From Gyromitra esculenta (taxonomy: Eukaryota; Ascomycota; Pezizomycetes; Pezizales; Discinaceae), in the NCBI GenBank assembly GCA_038503075.1, contig JBCAML010000007.1, positions 1,364,001 to 1,428,000 of the forward strand: a stretch of DNA of 64,000 bases, given 5' to 3'. The position numbers and the translations under genes were made by a program. Positions within the stretch are counted from its first letter, which is position 1, and each line of letters opens with the position of its first letter. The notes below the pieces were generated by a model, which worked only from the letters and a program-made list of their open reading frames with translations, searched no databases and had not been told where the DNA came from. Below, piece after piece: positions 22,894 to 34,746 of this stretch.

Positions 22894-25734
22894 TAAGGTG
22901 TTGGGACGTTTCCTTTGTTGAATAATGTGTGTTTTAATGTCGGGGGTGGGGGTTTGTTTGGTGTTTGGTTGTGTTGCTGAATGATCTTTTGAGTACTGGC
23001 CCGGGATGATTCGGGGAATTATCGTTGTTAGCCTTCCTGTGGAGTCGATATCTGGCTGCGAGTTGTGAATAAATTGTGTATGTACTGAATAGGTTAAATA
23101 TCCAGATAGTCTTGTCGCGTTGGCGATTTGAATATATGTAGTATCTACACAGTTTAGTACTTGAAGGTATCCTGTCTCAAACGGGACTGTTTGTGGTAGT
23201 CGCCAGACACTATCCACAAGACATTCAGACTCGCAAAAATACATGATTCTTGTAAAGCCACCACAGAGATCAACATTAGTACACAAGCAGCACTATCCCA
23301 AGTCCCATCTCACCCTAGCAAGTCAATCAATACCGAGTGATATCGTATGACTCAATCACCACCGCTCAGCAACGCAGCCAAACCTTAAAACACAAGATGA
23401 GGCTAACGCAACCGACAGCTAATCCAAAGCAATATCCAAATTTCTCCAGTGAGTACGCGGGCGACCATCACTTTGATACAGTACGTACTCGTTTGCGGGC
23501 ACGCACCTTCCAATCCTAACCAGATTCTGGTTCCCAGACGGTGCCGCGGTTAGCTCAAGCTAGGAATCTCTGCATATTTGCATCTACGCCATTCGCAGCT
23601 TGTGGTGTAGCCCAATTACTTTTTTTTTCGGTGCTAATGATTAAACTGGCATTTGCGCAAGATCAAAAAAGGGTCTGGGGTTGAATCGTGCACGGGTGGC
23701 CCTGATCCGAGCCGGCCCAAGGCTTTGCTCAGGAGGTTGGAGGGGGGGCCTTGTTTTGAGTTGGCTTGTGAGGGACATTGGCTATATCTGTAATAGTAGC
23801 AGCAGGCAAATTAACATGATACTAGCTACAGATGAAATAAAATAGCAATCTTGGAAGCATGAGAAAAGGGATGTCTTGTAGACTACGAAGAAAAGATAGG
23901 GATCTGGCTCGCCGTGTACTACATCGTAGAGTCGAAGAACCAAAACTGCACTTGGAACTCGTATTAAGACTCAAACATGACTCAGTATGCCAAATATAAC
24001 TATTCCCATAGGAACGAGTGAATTGAACCAAGTCTAACGCCTCGTAGGGTGAGATTGCCGTATCCATTACTCCTGTCGTTCTTAGAAGATGGAGGGACAG
24101 CCAAGGAATAATGCGAAGAAGAATAAGAAGGAGAAAAGCGGTAGTTTGGAATTGGCTCGCAAAAAGTATATTTCGCAAATATGTATAGTAATTCTCAAGC
24201 GGGATGCGCGCCAATCAAAAATCGAGAACCAAATAGCATTAACCTGTGGCTATCCTGGTTTGATGCATGTAAGGTATAACAGTCTCTGTTTCGGAGTTTA
24301 CCTAGGGGTAGGTGGATAGATTACCTACACTTGTGAAGACACGTCATATTATCCAGTCCCTTTTTTATTGGCTTTTTTTCCTCTCACACTCTCTCTGATG
24401 GAACAGTTACTTTTGCGGTTTATGAGTCGAGCTTATGTAAATCCGCTTCCTTCCTCCCCTTAGGTCGGGCGGAGTATCATGTCTCAGGATCGATAAATCC
24501 TCACGGCGTTGGCCAGGAGTCTTGGCGCAAGGATGCAGATTTAACATTTCGGCGTGGTGGTGGGAACAAGGTTGTGCAACGATTGAGATCTCGAAACGCC
24601 ACACGGACGCATAGAGAATAGTATTCTTGGAATGCCACCGGAAGCTCGTTGTCCCGAGACAGCTGGCAAGAGACTGATATTCGCGTTAAGTTAATCTCGA
24701 GCGCGCAACTTGGCACTGGCGCTGGCGCTGTTCATCTGATCGGAAGGGGATGGAGATGACGGTGGAAGTCGGGCTAGATCTGAGCTGGGGGCACACAGAA
24801 CCCACGCACTGCATGTAGGTACTCCAACTGCTGGTATGTGCGTAGTCGTAATCTCACCGGTACGGTGTGTCAGCCAGCCCGTCGACTCAGCCCTACCACT
24901 CCGAGCCTTCCAAACTCTATTCGAGCGGGAGAAAGGCAGCGGAGGAAGCAAGCGCCTCTCTGCTCCCAATCGAGTGATAGCAGATGCATGGGAATATGGG
25001 GCGGGGCCGGAACGAGGGGCATCCGAGAATCGAACTTCACCGGGACATAAGAATCCGTGCTTGAGAGTACATGTGCTTCTTGGGTCTTGGGTCTTGGGTC
25101 TTGGAGCTGGCTGTGGAGGCAGAGAGAGATATTGTGCCGTCCAAGCAAGCGATGCTGTTTTGTTTGGCAGCGAATGCGAATACGATTATACCTGCATGGC
25201 TTCCTTCACAGCACAGGGAAGCGTCCGCCCCTGTAGCTGTCGGATAAGCTCCACTCGACCCGTGCCACTGGTTGCTACCAGTGTGAGCATTGTAATGCAT
25301 GCTATGCTGCTCTGGTACAACGCCCTCCTCGGCTATTAATTAACTCCAATTCCAAGGGCTTACTCCTGCCTAGTAATCAGTCTCTCCCTGCCTGCTTCTC
25401 AATCGCCGGCCCAACCCAGCGCCAATGAGGAAGCTAGGGGAGTAATCTCCAACGCGCGTACCTTGATGTTTGGTGTTTTAGGGGACGAGTCTAGGCAGGT
25501 AGCTTGCTAGCCTGGCCTAGATGACCCGGTAAAAAAGAGACGAATCTGGGGGCCCTCCTATATAAAGTAAGTTTCCCCCGGTTCCTTTTAATGTTTGTAT
25601 TATTCTAATATCTATTCCATAGTTCAGATAAGGGACGAAACCACCCTCTTTTTTTTTTTCTTCAGCTGCACTTTTTAGGGTGCTGGGTTAAAGCAGCCTC
25701 GCCTTCTTCCACCCGGTCTGTAGTCCACCTCACA
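22894..25734. other. 2.8 kb intergenic region upstream of the PDR transporter
   Basis: No gene recognised. A GTACGTACTCGTTTGCGGG motif at about 23479-23497 resembles the ends of the palindromic elements elsewhere, but no partner end was found. TTGGGTC is repeated three times at about 25081-25103. A GCCAATGAG (CCAAT-box-like) occurs near 25420 and a T-rich run near 25650, in the probable promoter. The open frames of 92-167 codons at 24691-25339 have biased composition and no recognisable domain. Confidence 0.5.
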
Positions 25735-28700
25735 ATGGCCAACGAAAGCGAAAAACGACCCGTATCGTCAAAACACTCTGGCCTAAAACCAGAACAAGAC
25801 GAGACCGATGGAATCTCCTACAATAGCGGTACCATCACCCCGTCACCCTCTGGCTACGAAGATATCCGCAGCAATGTCCATTCCGAAATCACTTCTGAAA
25901 AAGAACATGAAATCGCCAAGCTAGCCAGACAGTTTTCGCGCATGTCTGCGTACACCGTCCCGAAAGATGGAGAACCGGATAATCCATTCAATTCGACGAA
26001 CCCGATATTTCAGCCTGGGTCTGAGACTTTTAACGTCAAGGCATGGGTCAAGGCACTCATGCACCTTGTTTCCAGGGATCCGGAGAAGTATCCAAACCGC
26101 ACGGCCGGTGTCTTTTTTAAGAATTTGAATGTGCATGGATATGGCAGTGCGTTTGATTATCAGAAAGATGTGGGAAATTTGTGGATGGACAGTCTTGGAT
26201 CATTGCGAAAGGTGTTTGGGGGAGATGCTCATAAAGGGGAAACTAAAATCCAGATTCTGAGGGATTTTGATGGTGTGGTGAAGAATGGCGAGATGCTGGT
26301 TGTTTTGGGACGCCCTGGAAGGTAGGTTTCCCTCGATATGGGGGTTGTGGTTGAACACAGCTAAGCGCATGTGTGTAGCGGTTGTTCAACTTTCTTGAAA
26401 ACGATTGCGGGGCAAACGCATGGTTTATACGTTGATTCAGCATCTGAGATTGAATATCAAGGTTTGTTTACCCCATCTGTGATAAGGGTATTGATGCATT
26501 GTCTAACCATTTCGTAGGTATTTCGAGGGAAATCATGCACGATCATTTCCGCGGCGAAGCAATTTATAATGCCGAAACGGATGTCCATTTCCCGCACTTG
26601 ACAGTCGGCGAAACACTTTCGTTTGCCGCACAAACACGCGCACCTAGAAACCGATTCCCTGGTATTACTCGAGAGCAGTACAGCGACCATATGCGTGATG
26701 TAGTTATGGCGGTTTTCGGTCTAACCCACACGTTTAACACTAAAGTTGGAAATGATTTCGTAAGGGGTGTGAGTGGCGGTGAACGCAAAAGAGTTAGTAT
26801 CGCAGAAGCTGCACTTAGTGGTAGTCCGCTTCAGTGTTGGGATAACAGCACCAGAGGTTTGGATAGCGCAACAGCACTCGAGTTTGTCCGGACTCTAAGG
26901 CTCCAGAGTGAAGTTGCGGGCTCAACTATGCTCGTGTCGATGTATCAAGCCTCTCAGAGCTCTTATGATGTATTTTAATCCCTACTAAACTGGCCCAGTC
27001 TATTCAGCTAACAAAGTGGTTTAGGTGTTCGATAAAGTTATTGTTCTTTACGAAGGCAGGCAAATCTACTTTGGACCTACCACAAGCGCAAGAGCTTTCT
27101 TTACCAATATGGGTTTTGCTTGTCCGTCACGTCAAACCACTGCCGATTTCCTCACCTCCTTGACGAGCCCTAGTGAGCGGGAAGCAAAACCAGGATATGA
27201 AAATAGGGTACCCCGTACCCCTGATGAGTTTGCCGATGTGTGGAGGAAGAGTGAAGAGTACAAAAGCCTAACGCGCGAAATTGACGCCTACCAACAAGAG
27301 TTCCCAGTTGATGGCGAACAATTGGAAAAGTTCAAGCAGTCTAGGGGTGCTCAGCAAGCGAAGAGGATGTAAGTTTGCTCCACATCACAGTATTATTAGG
27401 GTATGTAGCGTAGTTCTAACGCTTTCACAGGAATGTTGAATCACCCTATACTATCTCTGTGCCTATGCAGGTTAAGCTCTGTGTTCGTCGTGGATTTCAA
27501 AGACTCCAAGGAGACATGAGAAATTTCTTGAACACTGTATTAGGGAACATAGTACTAGCTTTGATCATTGGCAGCGTCTTTTATAACCTGCCAAACGATA
27601 CATCGAGTTTCTTTCTCCGAGGTGCCTTATTGTTCTTCGCGGTCTTAATGAATGCCTTTTCCAGTATTCTGGAGGTACGTCCCTAAAATTCCACTGATTA
27701 TGTTTTACCCATCTGACTAGGCGTTCTAGATTCTCACCCTGTATGCCCAACGACCTATCGTGGAAAAACACACCGAATACGCACTCTATCACTCGTACTC
27801 CGAATCCATTGCCTCCATGATCTGTGACTTGCCTGCAAAAATCTTGACCGCACTGGGCTTCAATCTAACGGTATACTTCATGGCGAACCTGCGTCGCGAG
27901 CCAGCAGCGTTCTTCATCTTCTTGCTGTTTTCGTTCTGTACTACACTCACGATGTCTATGATGTTCCGGACAATTGCTTCGTTCTCAAGAACTATCTCTC
28001 AAGCTATGGCACCCTCAGCTGTGTTGATCTTGCTATTGTGTGTGTATACAGGATTCGCGATCCCGGTACGCGACATGGTCGTGTTCCTCCGCTGGCTGAA
28101 CTACATAAACCCAATCGCCTATGCGTTCGAGAGTTTAATGGTCAATGAGTTCTCTGGAAGGGAATTCCCGTGTATGACATATATACCATCGGGTCTTGGA
28201 TATGAGAATGCTAGCGGCTTGGAACATTCTTGTAGCACGAGGGGATCTATTCCCGGACGCCTTACTGTTAATGGAGATGATTACATAAATGTTACATACG
28301 AGTACTACCATGCACATCTCTGGCGGTAGGTTTTTCTGTGCACTGTCCTTACTATAGTGGTCTTTACTAACAGTTATAGTAATCTTGGTATCATCATTGC
28401 TATGATGCTGTTTTTCTTGGCAACATACGTTCTTGGCAGTGAGATGATTGCCGCTGCTCGTTCGAAGGGTGAAGTCTTGGTCTTCCGCAAGAAGTATCTT
28501 AGGAATCGCCGACAGCCCAATACGGATGGGGAGGCTGTCAATACTCCTAGAACTGTTGTTGCAGAGAACACGGCCGAGAGCTCAGAGAAGACACCTGCTA
28601 TCCACCAGCAGACTGATATCTTCCAATGGCGAGATGTGTGCTACGATGTTCAAATCAAGAAGGAAACACGGAGGATCTTGGATCAAGTAGACGGATGGGT

Positions 28701-30825
28701 CAAACCTGGTACTCTTACTGCGTTAATGGTGAATCCTTTATTCCCCCTATATTACAAGGAAAAGAAAAAAAAGGCTAATACAGTATATAGGGTGTCTCTG
28801 GAGCTGGAAAGACAACGCTTTTGGATGTGAGTTTCGAAATCTCCCTTGAAGCTCGAGTGTGAGACATTTCTGAGACAGTATTAGGTGCTTGCGAGCCGAG
28901 TGACTATGGGTGTTGTGACTGGTGATATGCTCGTCAACGGCCAGCCACGTGACTCGTCATTTCAACGGAAAACTGGCTACGTTCAGCAACAGGATCTTCA
29001 TCTTCAGACTTCAACAGTGCGCGAGGCTCTTATCTTCAGTGCTTTGCTGCGGCAACCAAATACTGTTACCGAGAAGGAGAAACGGGAGTATGTCGAAGAG
29101 GTTATCAAATTGCTTGAAATGGAGGAGTACGCTGAGGCTATCGTCGGTGTGCCAGGAGAAGGTTTGTTTCACCCTTGAGTAAACTATAGGCAATAAGCTG
29201 ACAATACTAGGACTCAACGTGGAACAACGGAAACGTCTGACAATTGGTGTTGAGCTTGCCGTGAAACCTGAACTTCTACTCTTTCTCGATGAGCCAACTT
29301 CTGGTCTGGACAGTCAAACAGCATGGTCAATTTGTAGCTTGATGAGGAAATTGGCAAACAGCGGGCAAGCGATTCTTTGTACTATTCATCAGCCGTCAGC
29401 TCTTCTGGTCCAGAACTTCGATCGCCTACTGTTTCTTGCGAAGGGAGGAAAGACGGTTTATTTTGGGGATATCGGAGAAAACGCGAGCACTCTAACCGGA
29501 TATTTTGAGAGGAACGGTTCCAACCCTTGTCCTCCTGATGCCAACCCTGCCGAATGGATGCTTGAAGTTATCGGTGCCGCACCAGGAGCTGTATCTGCCA
29601 GAGACTGGCCACAAGTCTGGATGGACAGCCCTGAGCGAGTTGCTGTCAGAAAGGAGTTGGATGATATGCAAAGGGAATTGGGACAGAACAACACATCACA
29701 GCAAGCTGTTGGATTTGACGAATTCGCAATGCCGTTTTCGTATCAATTCAAAATCTGCTTGACGAGAATGTTTGAGCAATACTGGCGTACTCCATCGTAC
29801 ATTTATTCCAAGATCTTCCTTTGCGGAACCTCGGTATGTTGGGATGATTGCTCTCGCTACCGCGTTCCTGACTAATCCGAATGTCTAGTCGCTGCTCATC
29901 GGTCTCTCGTTTTTGAACTCGAAGAACAATATGCAAGGCCTACAGAACCAGATGTTTTCCATATTTTTGTTTTTGACCATTTTCGGAACGATTGTTCAGC
30001 AAATTATGCCCCATTTCGTCACCCAGCGTACTCTTTACGAGGCCCGAGAACGCCCGTCAAAAGCATACTCATGGAAAGCCTTTATCCTCTCAACAATTAT
30101 CGTCGAATTGCCGTGGCAGACATTGATGGCTGTGATCAGCTTTCTCCTTTGGTATTATCCGATCGGGATGTACAGGAACACTTACGCTACCGACTCTACC
30201 AGTGAGCGTGGCGCGCTTATGTTCTTACTGCTTTGGGCGTTTTTCATGTTCACATCAACGTTCACCCATATGATGATTGCTGGAATTGAAACCGCAGAGG
30301 AAGGAAGCAATCTTGGGAATTTACTCTTTATTTTATCCATTATCTTTTGCGGGTAAGCTATCCGATATTTTGCGTATTCTATTACAGCTACTGACTTTTC
30401 CCAGTGTCTTGGCCACAAAGGAGACTCTCCCTGGTTTCTGGATCTTCATGTACCGCGTTTCGCCATTTACGTACCTCATTGGCGGTATGCTCGCCACCGC
30501 AGTAGCAAACACGCAGGTCACCTGTTCTTCGATCGAATTCACAGTTTTCAACCCACCAAATGGCGAAACTTGTGCGAAGTATATGTCTGCGTTCATTGGC
30601 TTTGCCGGTGGTAGGCTCGCAAATCCCGAAGCTACTGCCGATTGTCGCTATTGTTCTATTGCCGATACAAATAGGTTCTTGTCCGCACTTTCTATTGAGT
30701 ATAGTGAGCGGTGGAGAAATTTCGGCCTTATGTTGGTGTACGCGGTGTTCAATCTTTGTATGGCGGTGTTTATTTACTGGCTCGCTAGAGTTCCCAAGAA
30801 CAGCAAGAAGACTAAAAAGGAGTAG
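25735..30825 (+). CDS. PDR-type (ABCG) full-size ABC multidrug transporter
   Basis: ATP-driven exporter of the fungal pleiotropic drug resistance family (CDR1/Pdr5/AtrB-like), by family a plasma-membrane efflux pump for azoles and other hydrophobic toxicants. Exons: 25735-26321, 26379-26461, 26518-26969, 27025-27368, 27431-27674, 27730-28325, 28380-28728, 28791-28826, 28885-29161, 29211-29833, 29889-30352, 30405-30825. Total 4476 nt, 1491 residues, arranged NBD1-TMD1-NBD2-TMD2. NBD1: degenerate Walker A GRPGSGCST (about 192-200), signature [10 protein letters not shown] (about 308), Walker [17 protein letters not shown]2: canonical GVSGAGKTT (about 886), degenerate signature [12 protein letters not shown], Walker [15 protein letters not shown]. 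This split of degenerate halves is normal for PDR pumps. TMD2 contains [21 protein letters not shown] in variant form, and the tail is basic. Exon 8 is only 36 nt and encodes the NBD2 Walker A. Confidence 0.97.
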
Positions 30826-31362
30826 ACTACTTTTGTTAATATTTTAGATGGAATGGGTAGAGGTGTTTGGTAATTTTTGCATTCTATAGTTACTGGTTTG
30901 GATACCTTATTTTCTTTGGAACTAATTTCCTTCTTAGGAGGTAAATACTATATTACCTACTTCTTAATAGATTCAATCTTATAGCATGTTATTGTTAAAA
31001 CTCTTGTGCTCTACGTTTGGAAGTTGGTTGCTCAAATACCTAATGATGTTGTATGGTGGTACGTGAGATGGGTGTATACACATAAGAGTAAAGTTGTAGT
31101 ATCGTCGTTGCCCTACTGTCCTTAGGGCGTCGATGTAGATTTTGTTTCGCCTCTACTCTCTACAACAGTTATCTAGAATGTTTAGTTCTTAGATCTCGTA
31201 AGGTTAAATATTTCGGGTGTTCTACTATTTTAGTATTTTTTTAATCAATTTACATAAATATAAGTATATAGAGAATAGAGAATCAAGGTCTAGAAATGTA
31301 GGATTCAGTATTAGCCCCAAGAAAAAGAAATAAGTAGCTATTATCTCGTAAGAGCCCTACTC
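30826..31362. other. Convergent 3' spacer between PDR transporter and RBR ligase
   Basis: 537 bp of AT-rich DNA holding the facing 3' ends of two genes; nothing else seen. Confidence 0.6.
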
Positions 31363-32837
31363 TCAGATTCTATTCATTCGGCAACGATTGCATGCACGCA
31401 TTTGACATCCCGTACAAACAAAAATATGATGAGATAAGAAATCGGAGCACATTTCACATTCAGCACCTCCCCGCTCATATTCCCACCCAGCTACATGTTC
31501 GCACTCATGTTGTTCTTGTAAGTTGTTCAGCATCTCCTGGATATGGCCCACCAGAGCCTGTGGATTCGCATTTGCCCTAGCTCCCCTAACTGCCAGATCC
31601 TCTGCACGTCTATTCAATCGGTCCACGTCCCAATCACTACATGAGCACGTCTTCCACGCGAGCCCACATCGGTAACACCATTCCGCTTTGCACCTGTTAT
31701 AATAGTAGTTACATTAACGATAAATTTGATAAAGGGTAACGGGAGCATTGGCAGTAGCACTAACCTGCATACCATGTGCTGACAGCCATGTGTGATTTCG
31801 ATAATTGCGTGGCATTTTTGACATCTCTGCCATCCATTTTCAGCCGCTATTTCTAAAGTAAGTTGCATACTCGGGTCGTTAGGACAGTCACCGATATGTT
31901 GCTCCTTTTTGCACAAGGTACAAGTTGAGAAGTAGCAATTGAGGCAGCAAGCGACACCGCAAGTGATATTATCCAGCGAGATAAACTTGGAGCAGGACGG
32001 CTGGAAGCAGTAGGTGCGATCATCGCATGTATACTCCTCGGCCTTATCTAGATATTCCTCGGCCTCTTCATTCGAAAGGAGCGGGAAAACGATGTCGATG
32101 TGTATTTCTCGCTTGCAGCAGCGTGGGGGGAACAGCTGCTCATCTATGCATGCATTTATAAAGAGTTGCTTTAGACAGTCGTAGCAATATATGTGTGCAC
32201 ACGCCACATTAACGGTCTCTTTTTGGGGGAAAAGCTCCAAACAACTAGCACATTTTGTTGTGTTCTTCTTACGAGCAGAGATGGTAGCGGATGGGCCTCC
32301 AGTATTCTACATCCATACGTATGATTAGCACAAATATCGCGTAATATATTGCTAACATGCAAAAACCAAATTAGAAGACTCCAAACTGATATAATTTTGT
32401 ACCTGTGATTCAATCACGTCCCAATGATCAAAAAACGCTTTCTCCCACTGCTCGGAAGGAGAATCCGCAACATCGATATTGGAGCCGACAGCTAAATCCC
32501 TCCACTTGTGATCTTTTCTCTCCATATCGAGCGATGGATCCTGGACCTCAGCTAACTGAAAAGCAAGCTTCCGGTCACTCTCATCGCTTAATTCCGTTTT
32601 TCTTATTTCCAAGATCTCATTCGCATCCGCTCTCACTGCTCGATCTAAGCTCTCTGCCAAACGTTCATCGCGTAATAACTGTACCGTTCTCTCTAGATAT
32701 TCGCGATAGTCATTGAACGCAGCGTCGCTTGGAGTGATGCCGTCCCGTGCTCTCCCTTTTCCTTTCCGGGACGTGATTATGGATGTGATATCTTCCAATT
32801 GCAAGTCAATTGCCAGCTGAAACGAGAGATCGTCCAT
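31363..32837 (-). CDS. RBR-type E3 ubiquitin ligase (RING1-IBR-RING2)
   Basis: RBR ligases take ubiquitin from an E2 onto a RING2 cysteine before passing it to substrate. Exons 32837-32403, 32306-31765 and 31693-31363 give 1308 nt, 435 residues. The N-terminus MDDLSFQLAIDLQLEDI is the usual start of this fungal family; an in-frame upstream ATG at 32990 would add 51 residues. RING1 begins CASCLELFP (Cys 164) and continues CAHIYCYDCL and CCKREI. The IBR holds CFQPSC...CCLNCYFSTCTLCKKEQHIGDC. RING2 reads CQKCHAIIEITHGCQHMVC then CKAEWCYRCG; Cys 320 in HGCQHM aligns with the catalytic cysteine of Parkin-type ligases. The last intron splits RING2. A C-terminal cysteine cluster (CEMCSDFL...CTGCQMRACNRCR) follows. 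The substrate cannot be inferred. Confidence 0.95.
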
Positions 32838-34746
32838 ACCGATGTCTGGCAACTTAGATGGCGTATTTGTGCTTGGGATTGTGGTTTTGAGGCTGGTTGA
32901 AAATTGAGTCGAGTTGTATGGTATTGATCCGAAGCGATTCCAGGGTAAAACACGGTTAAGAGCCTGAATAAGGAACGAAAAGGAACACATATATATATGA
33001 TGAATATGAATGTGATGTTCCCCTAGTGCACCTGCATATATCGAATATCGGTGTCGGTAAAAAGTTCAGACGAGAGATCTTATTCTTGTTATCCCTGTGA
33101 TAGTCTACAAACAAACTCCTAACTATTTTTTCCTTTTTAATCATTGACTGGATGCCTGAATTGGTGTAACGCATGTCGCTGTGATCACGACCTTGACCCA
33201 ACCAACGAATTTGATCATTACATGTCGTCAATAGTGGTGATTTTTTGATTCTGAATATGAAAGGTAATAATAACTATGGTTTAAACAGAACCTAGTGGTA
33301 AAGAGTAGTTAAACTCAATATCCTTATCATGACTCGGTGTGCTTTGTAGACGATGTTACTCGAGCAATACGAGACCTTTCATCCACGAGAAAATTCTAGT
33401 ACCCGATTTTTGATTGCTGAGAGTTTATCTATGTGTTCCGTGGTGTGTTTCCTATAATACGATTCATGTTATCGGGACTTACTAACTTTGCCCTTCCGAC
33501 AAGTATTTCTAGGGGTTTGTTTGTACTATTTCAATCTATCGCTCGACCGACTAGTACTAGTCTCAGATCCCACAAATAATATGTGCGTAACCTTAAGCCT
33601 GATAGAGTAGTCTTTTACATCTGTGTGATTAATATACCAATAGTTATGTAGTAAACATTCTCAAATATTCTTGGCTAACTTGAAAAGATCCGCCATCACC
33701 TCTTCATCACAAGCAGACTTGTTAAAAGGCGGGTGTATTCGAATGGTTTTGAATTGTTAAGCCAGATAGACACCAGTAACCTCACTTTAACATTCTAAAG
33801 TATATAATAGTTAGTTAGACAGCCGCACCCATACCGAATGCTCCGCAAGTCGATAGCCTTAGTTACGTGCACACTGGGTAAATGAGAGTGAGATGGTTCC
33901 TAGGCGCATGTTACAATGTGAGAAAGGATTATTGAAATGGGCACTTACTCATAGTTAAAACCCTGAGAGCTAGGGGGGTTAATTGTTACTAATTTATATT
34001 ACTGTATACATGTATTTGAGGTTGCCGCAAGTGTGAATATACTACTCGCCTTATATCAAAGAAAGCAATTACTCAACAACGAAACAATAAACGTCAGCTA
34101 CACTTGATCAAGTGCCAATCACGCTTAAATAAGTGTCGGTCGCACTTGAGCGCAATCCATTTTCGTGACGTAAAAGTATGTGACCTTCAGAGGAGGAGAA
34201 AGCCAGAGCACCATGTACTAGGGCCGAGAATATCTCAAACAAGAAGAATAAATAGCTACAATAAATAGCTAAAATAAGTGTGTTCGTAGAACCTTCTCTT
34301 ATCTTCCCACATCGCATAGACTACCGCATCAAATACATGTAGTAAAATATTTCTATATGCCTTCTTTGTATTTGGAGAGGTATAAAAAAAACGTTCGTTT
34401 ACGAAATCTAACCTAGGGTTTTCCGTAATTAACGAACTCAACCATACGTTCGAACCCAACCAGAGCCCGTAAAACTACACCATCAGTCTAGAACTATCTC
34501 GTGCTTAGTATCCATACTATGCTGTCGGTCAATCACTGCCAAGCAGACTTTGACAGGGCGTGCATATATCTAAGCCTGACACTTCCTTCCTCCTTCCCCT
34601 GTATCAGGAAACGCGAGCGACGCTGTCTCCTCGGGGCACAAAACCTAGGTGCGAATTAAGATATAAAAATGGTATTGTATTCATCAAAATGCTCCTATCT
34701 GGCTTGGACTTACCGGCTGATTTAGGTTGACGATACTAAAAACCCA
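32838..34746. other. 1.9 kb intergenic region
   Basis: Divergent spacer between the RBR gene and the hydrolase gene. AT-rich, with no recognisable coding sequence apart from the possible N-terminal extension of the RBR frame (to 32990). A cluster of CACTT/AAGTG half-sites lies at 34101-34150 (listed separately). Confidence 0.5.
34101..34150. repeat. CACTT/AAGTG palindrome cluster
   Basis: A perfect palindrome CACTTGATCAAGTG is followed by two similar 17 bp units, AAGTGCCAATCACGCTT and AAGTGTCGGTCGCACTT, about 8 bp apart, in the upstream region of the hydrolase gene. It could be a repeat relic or clustered binding sites; the sequence alone does not decide. Confidence 0.55.

Noticed and set aside
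24836..25339. 167-codon frame upstream of the PDR transporter
   Set aside because: No recognisable motif, several overlapping frames of similar length on both strands, and a location in a probable promoter region.
34440..34470. GTTCGAACCC stretch considered as a tRNA T-arm
   Set aside because: No cloverleaf, A-box or acceptor pairing could be found around it; no tRNA gene was found elsewhere in the window either.
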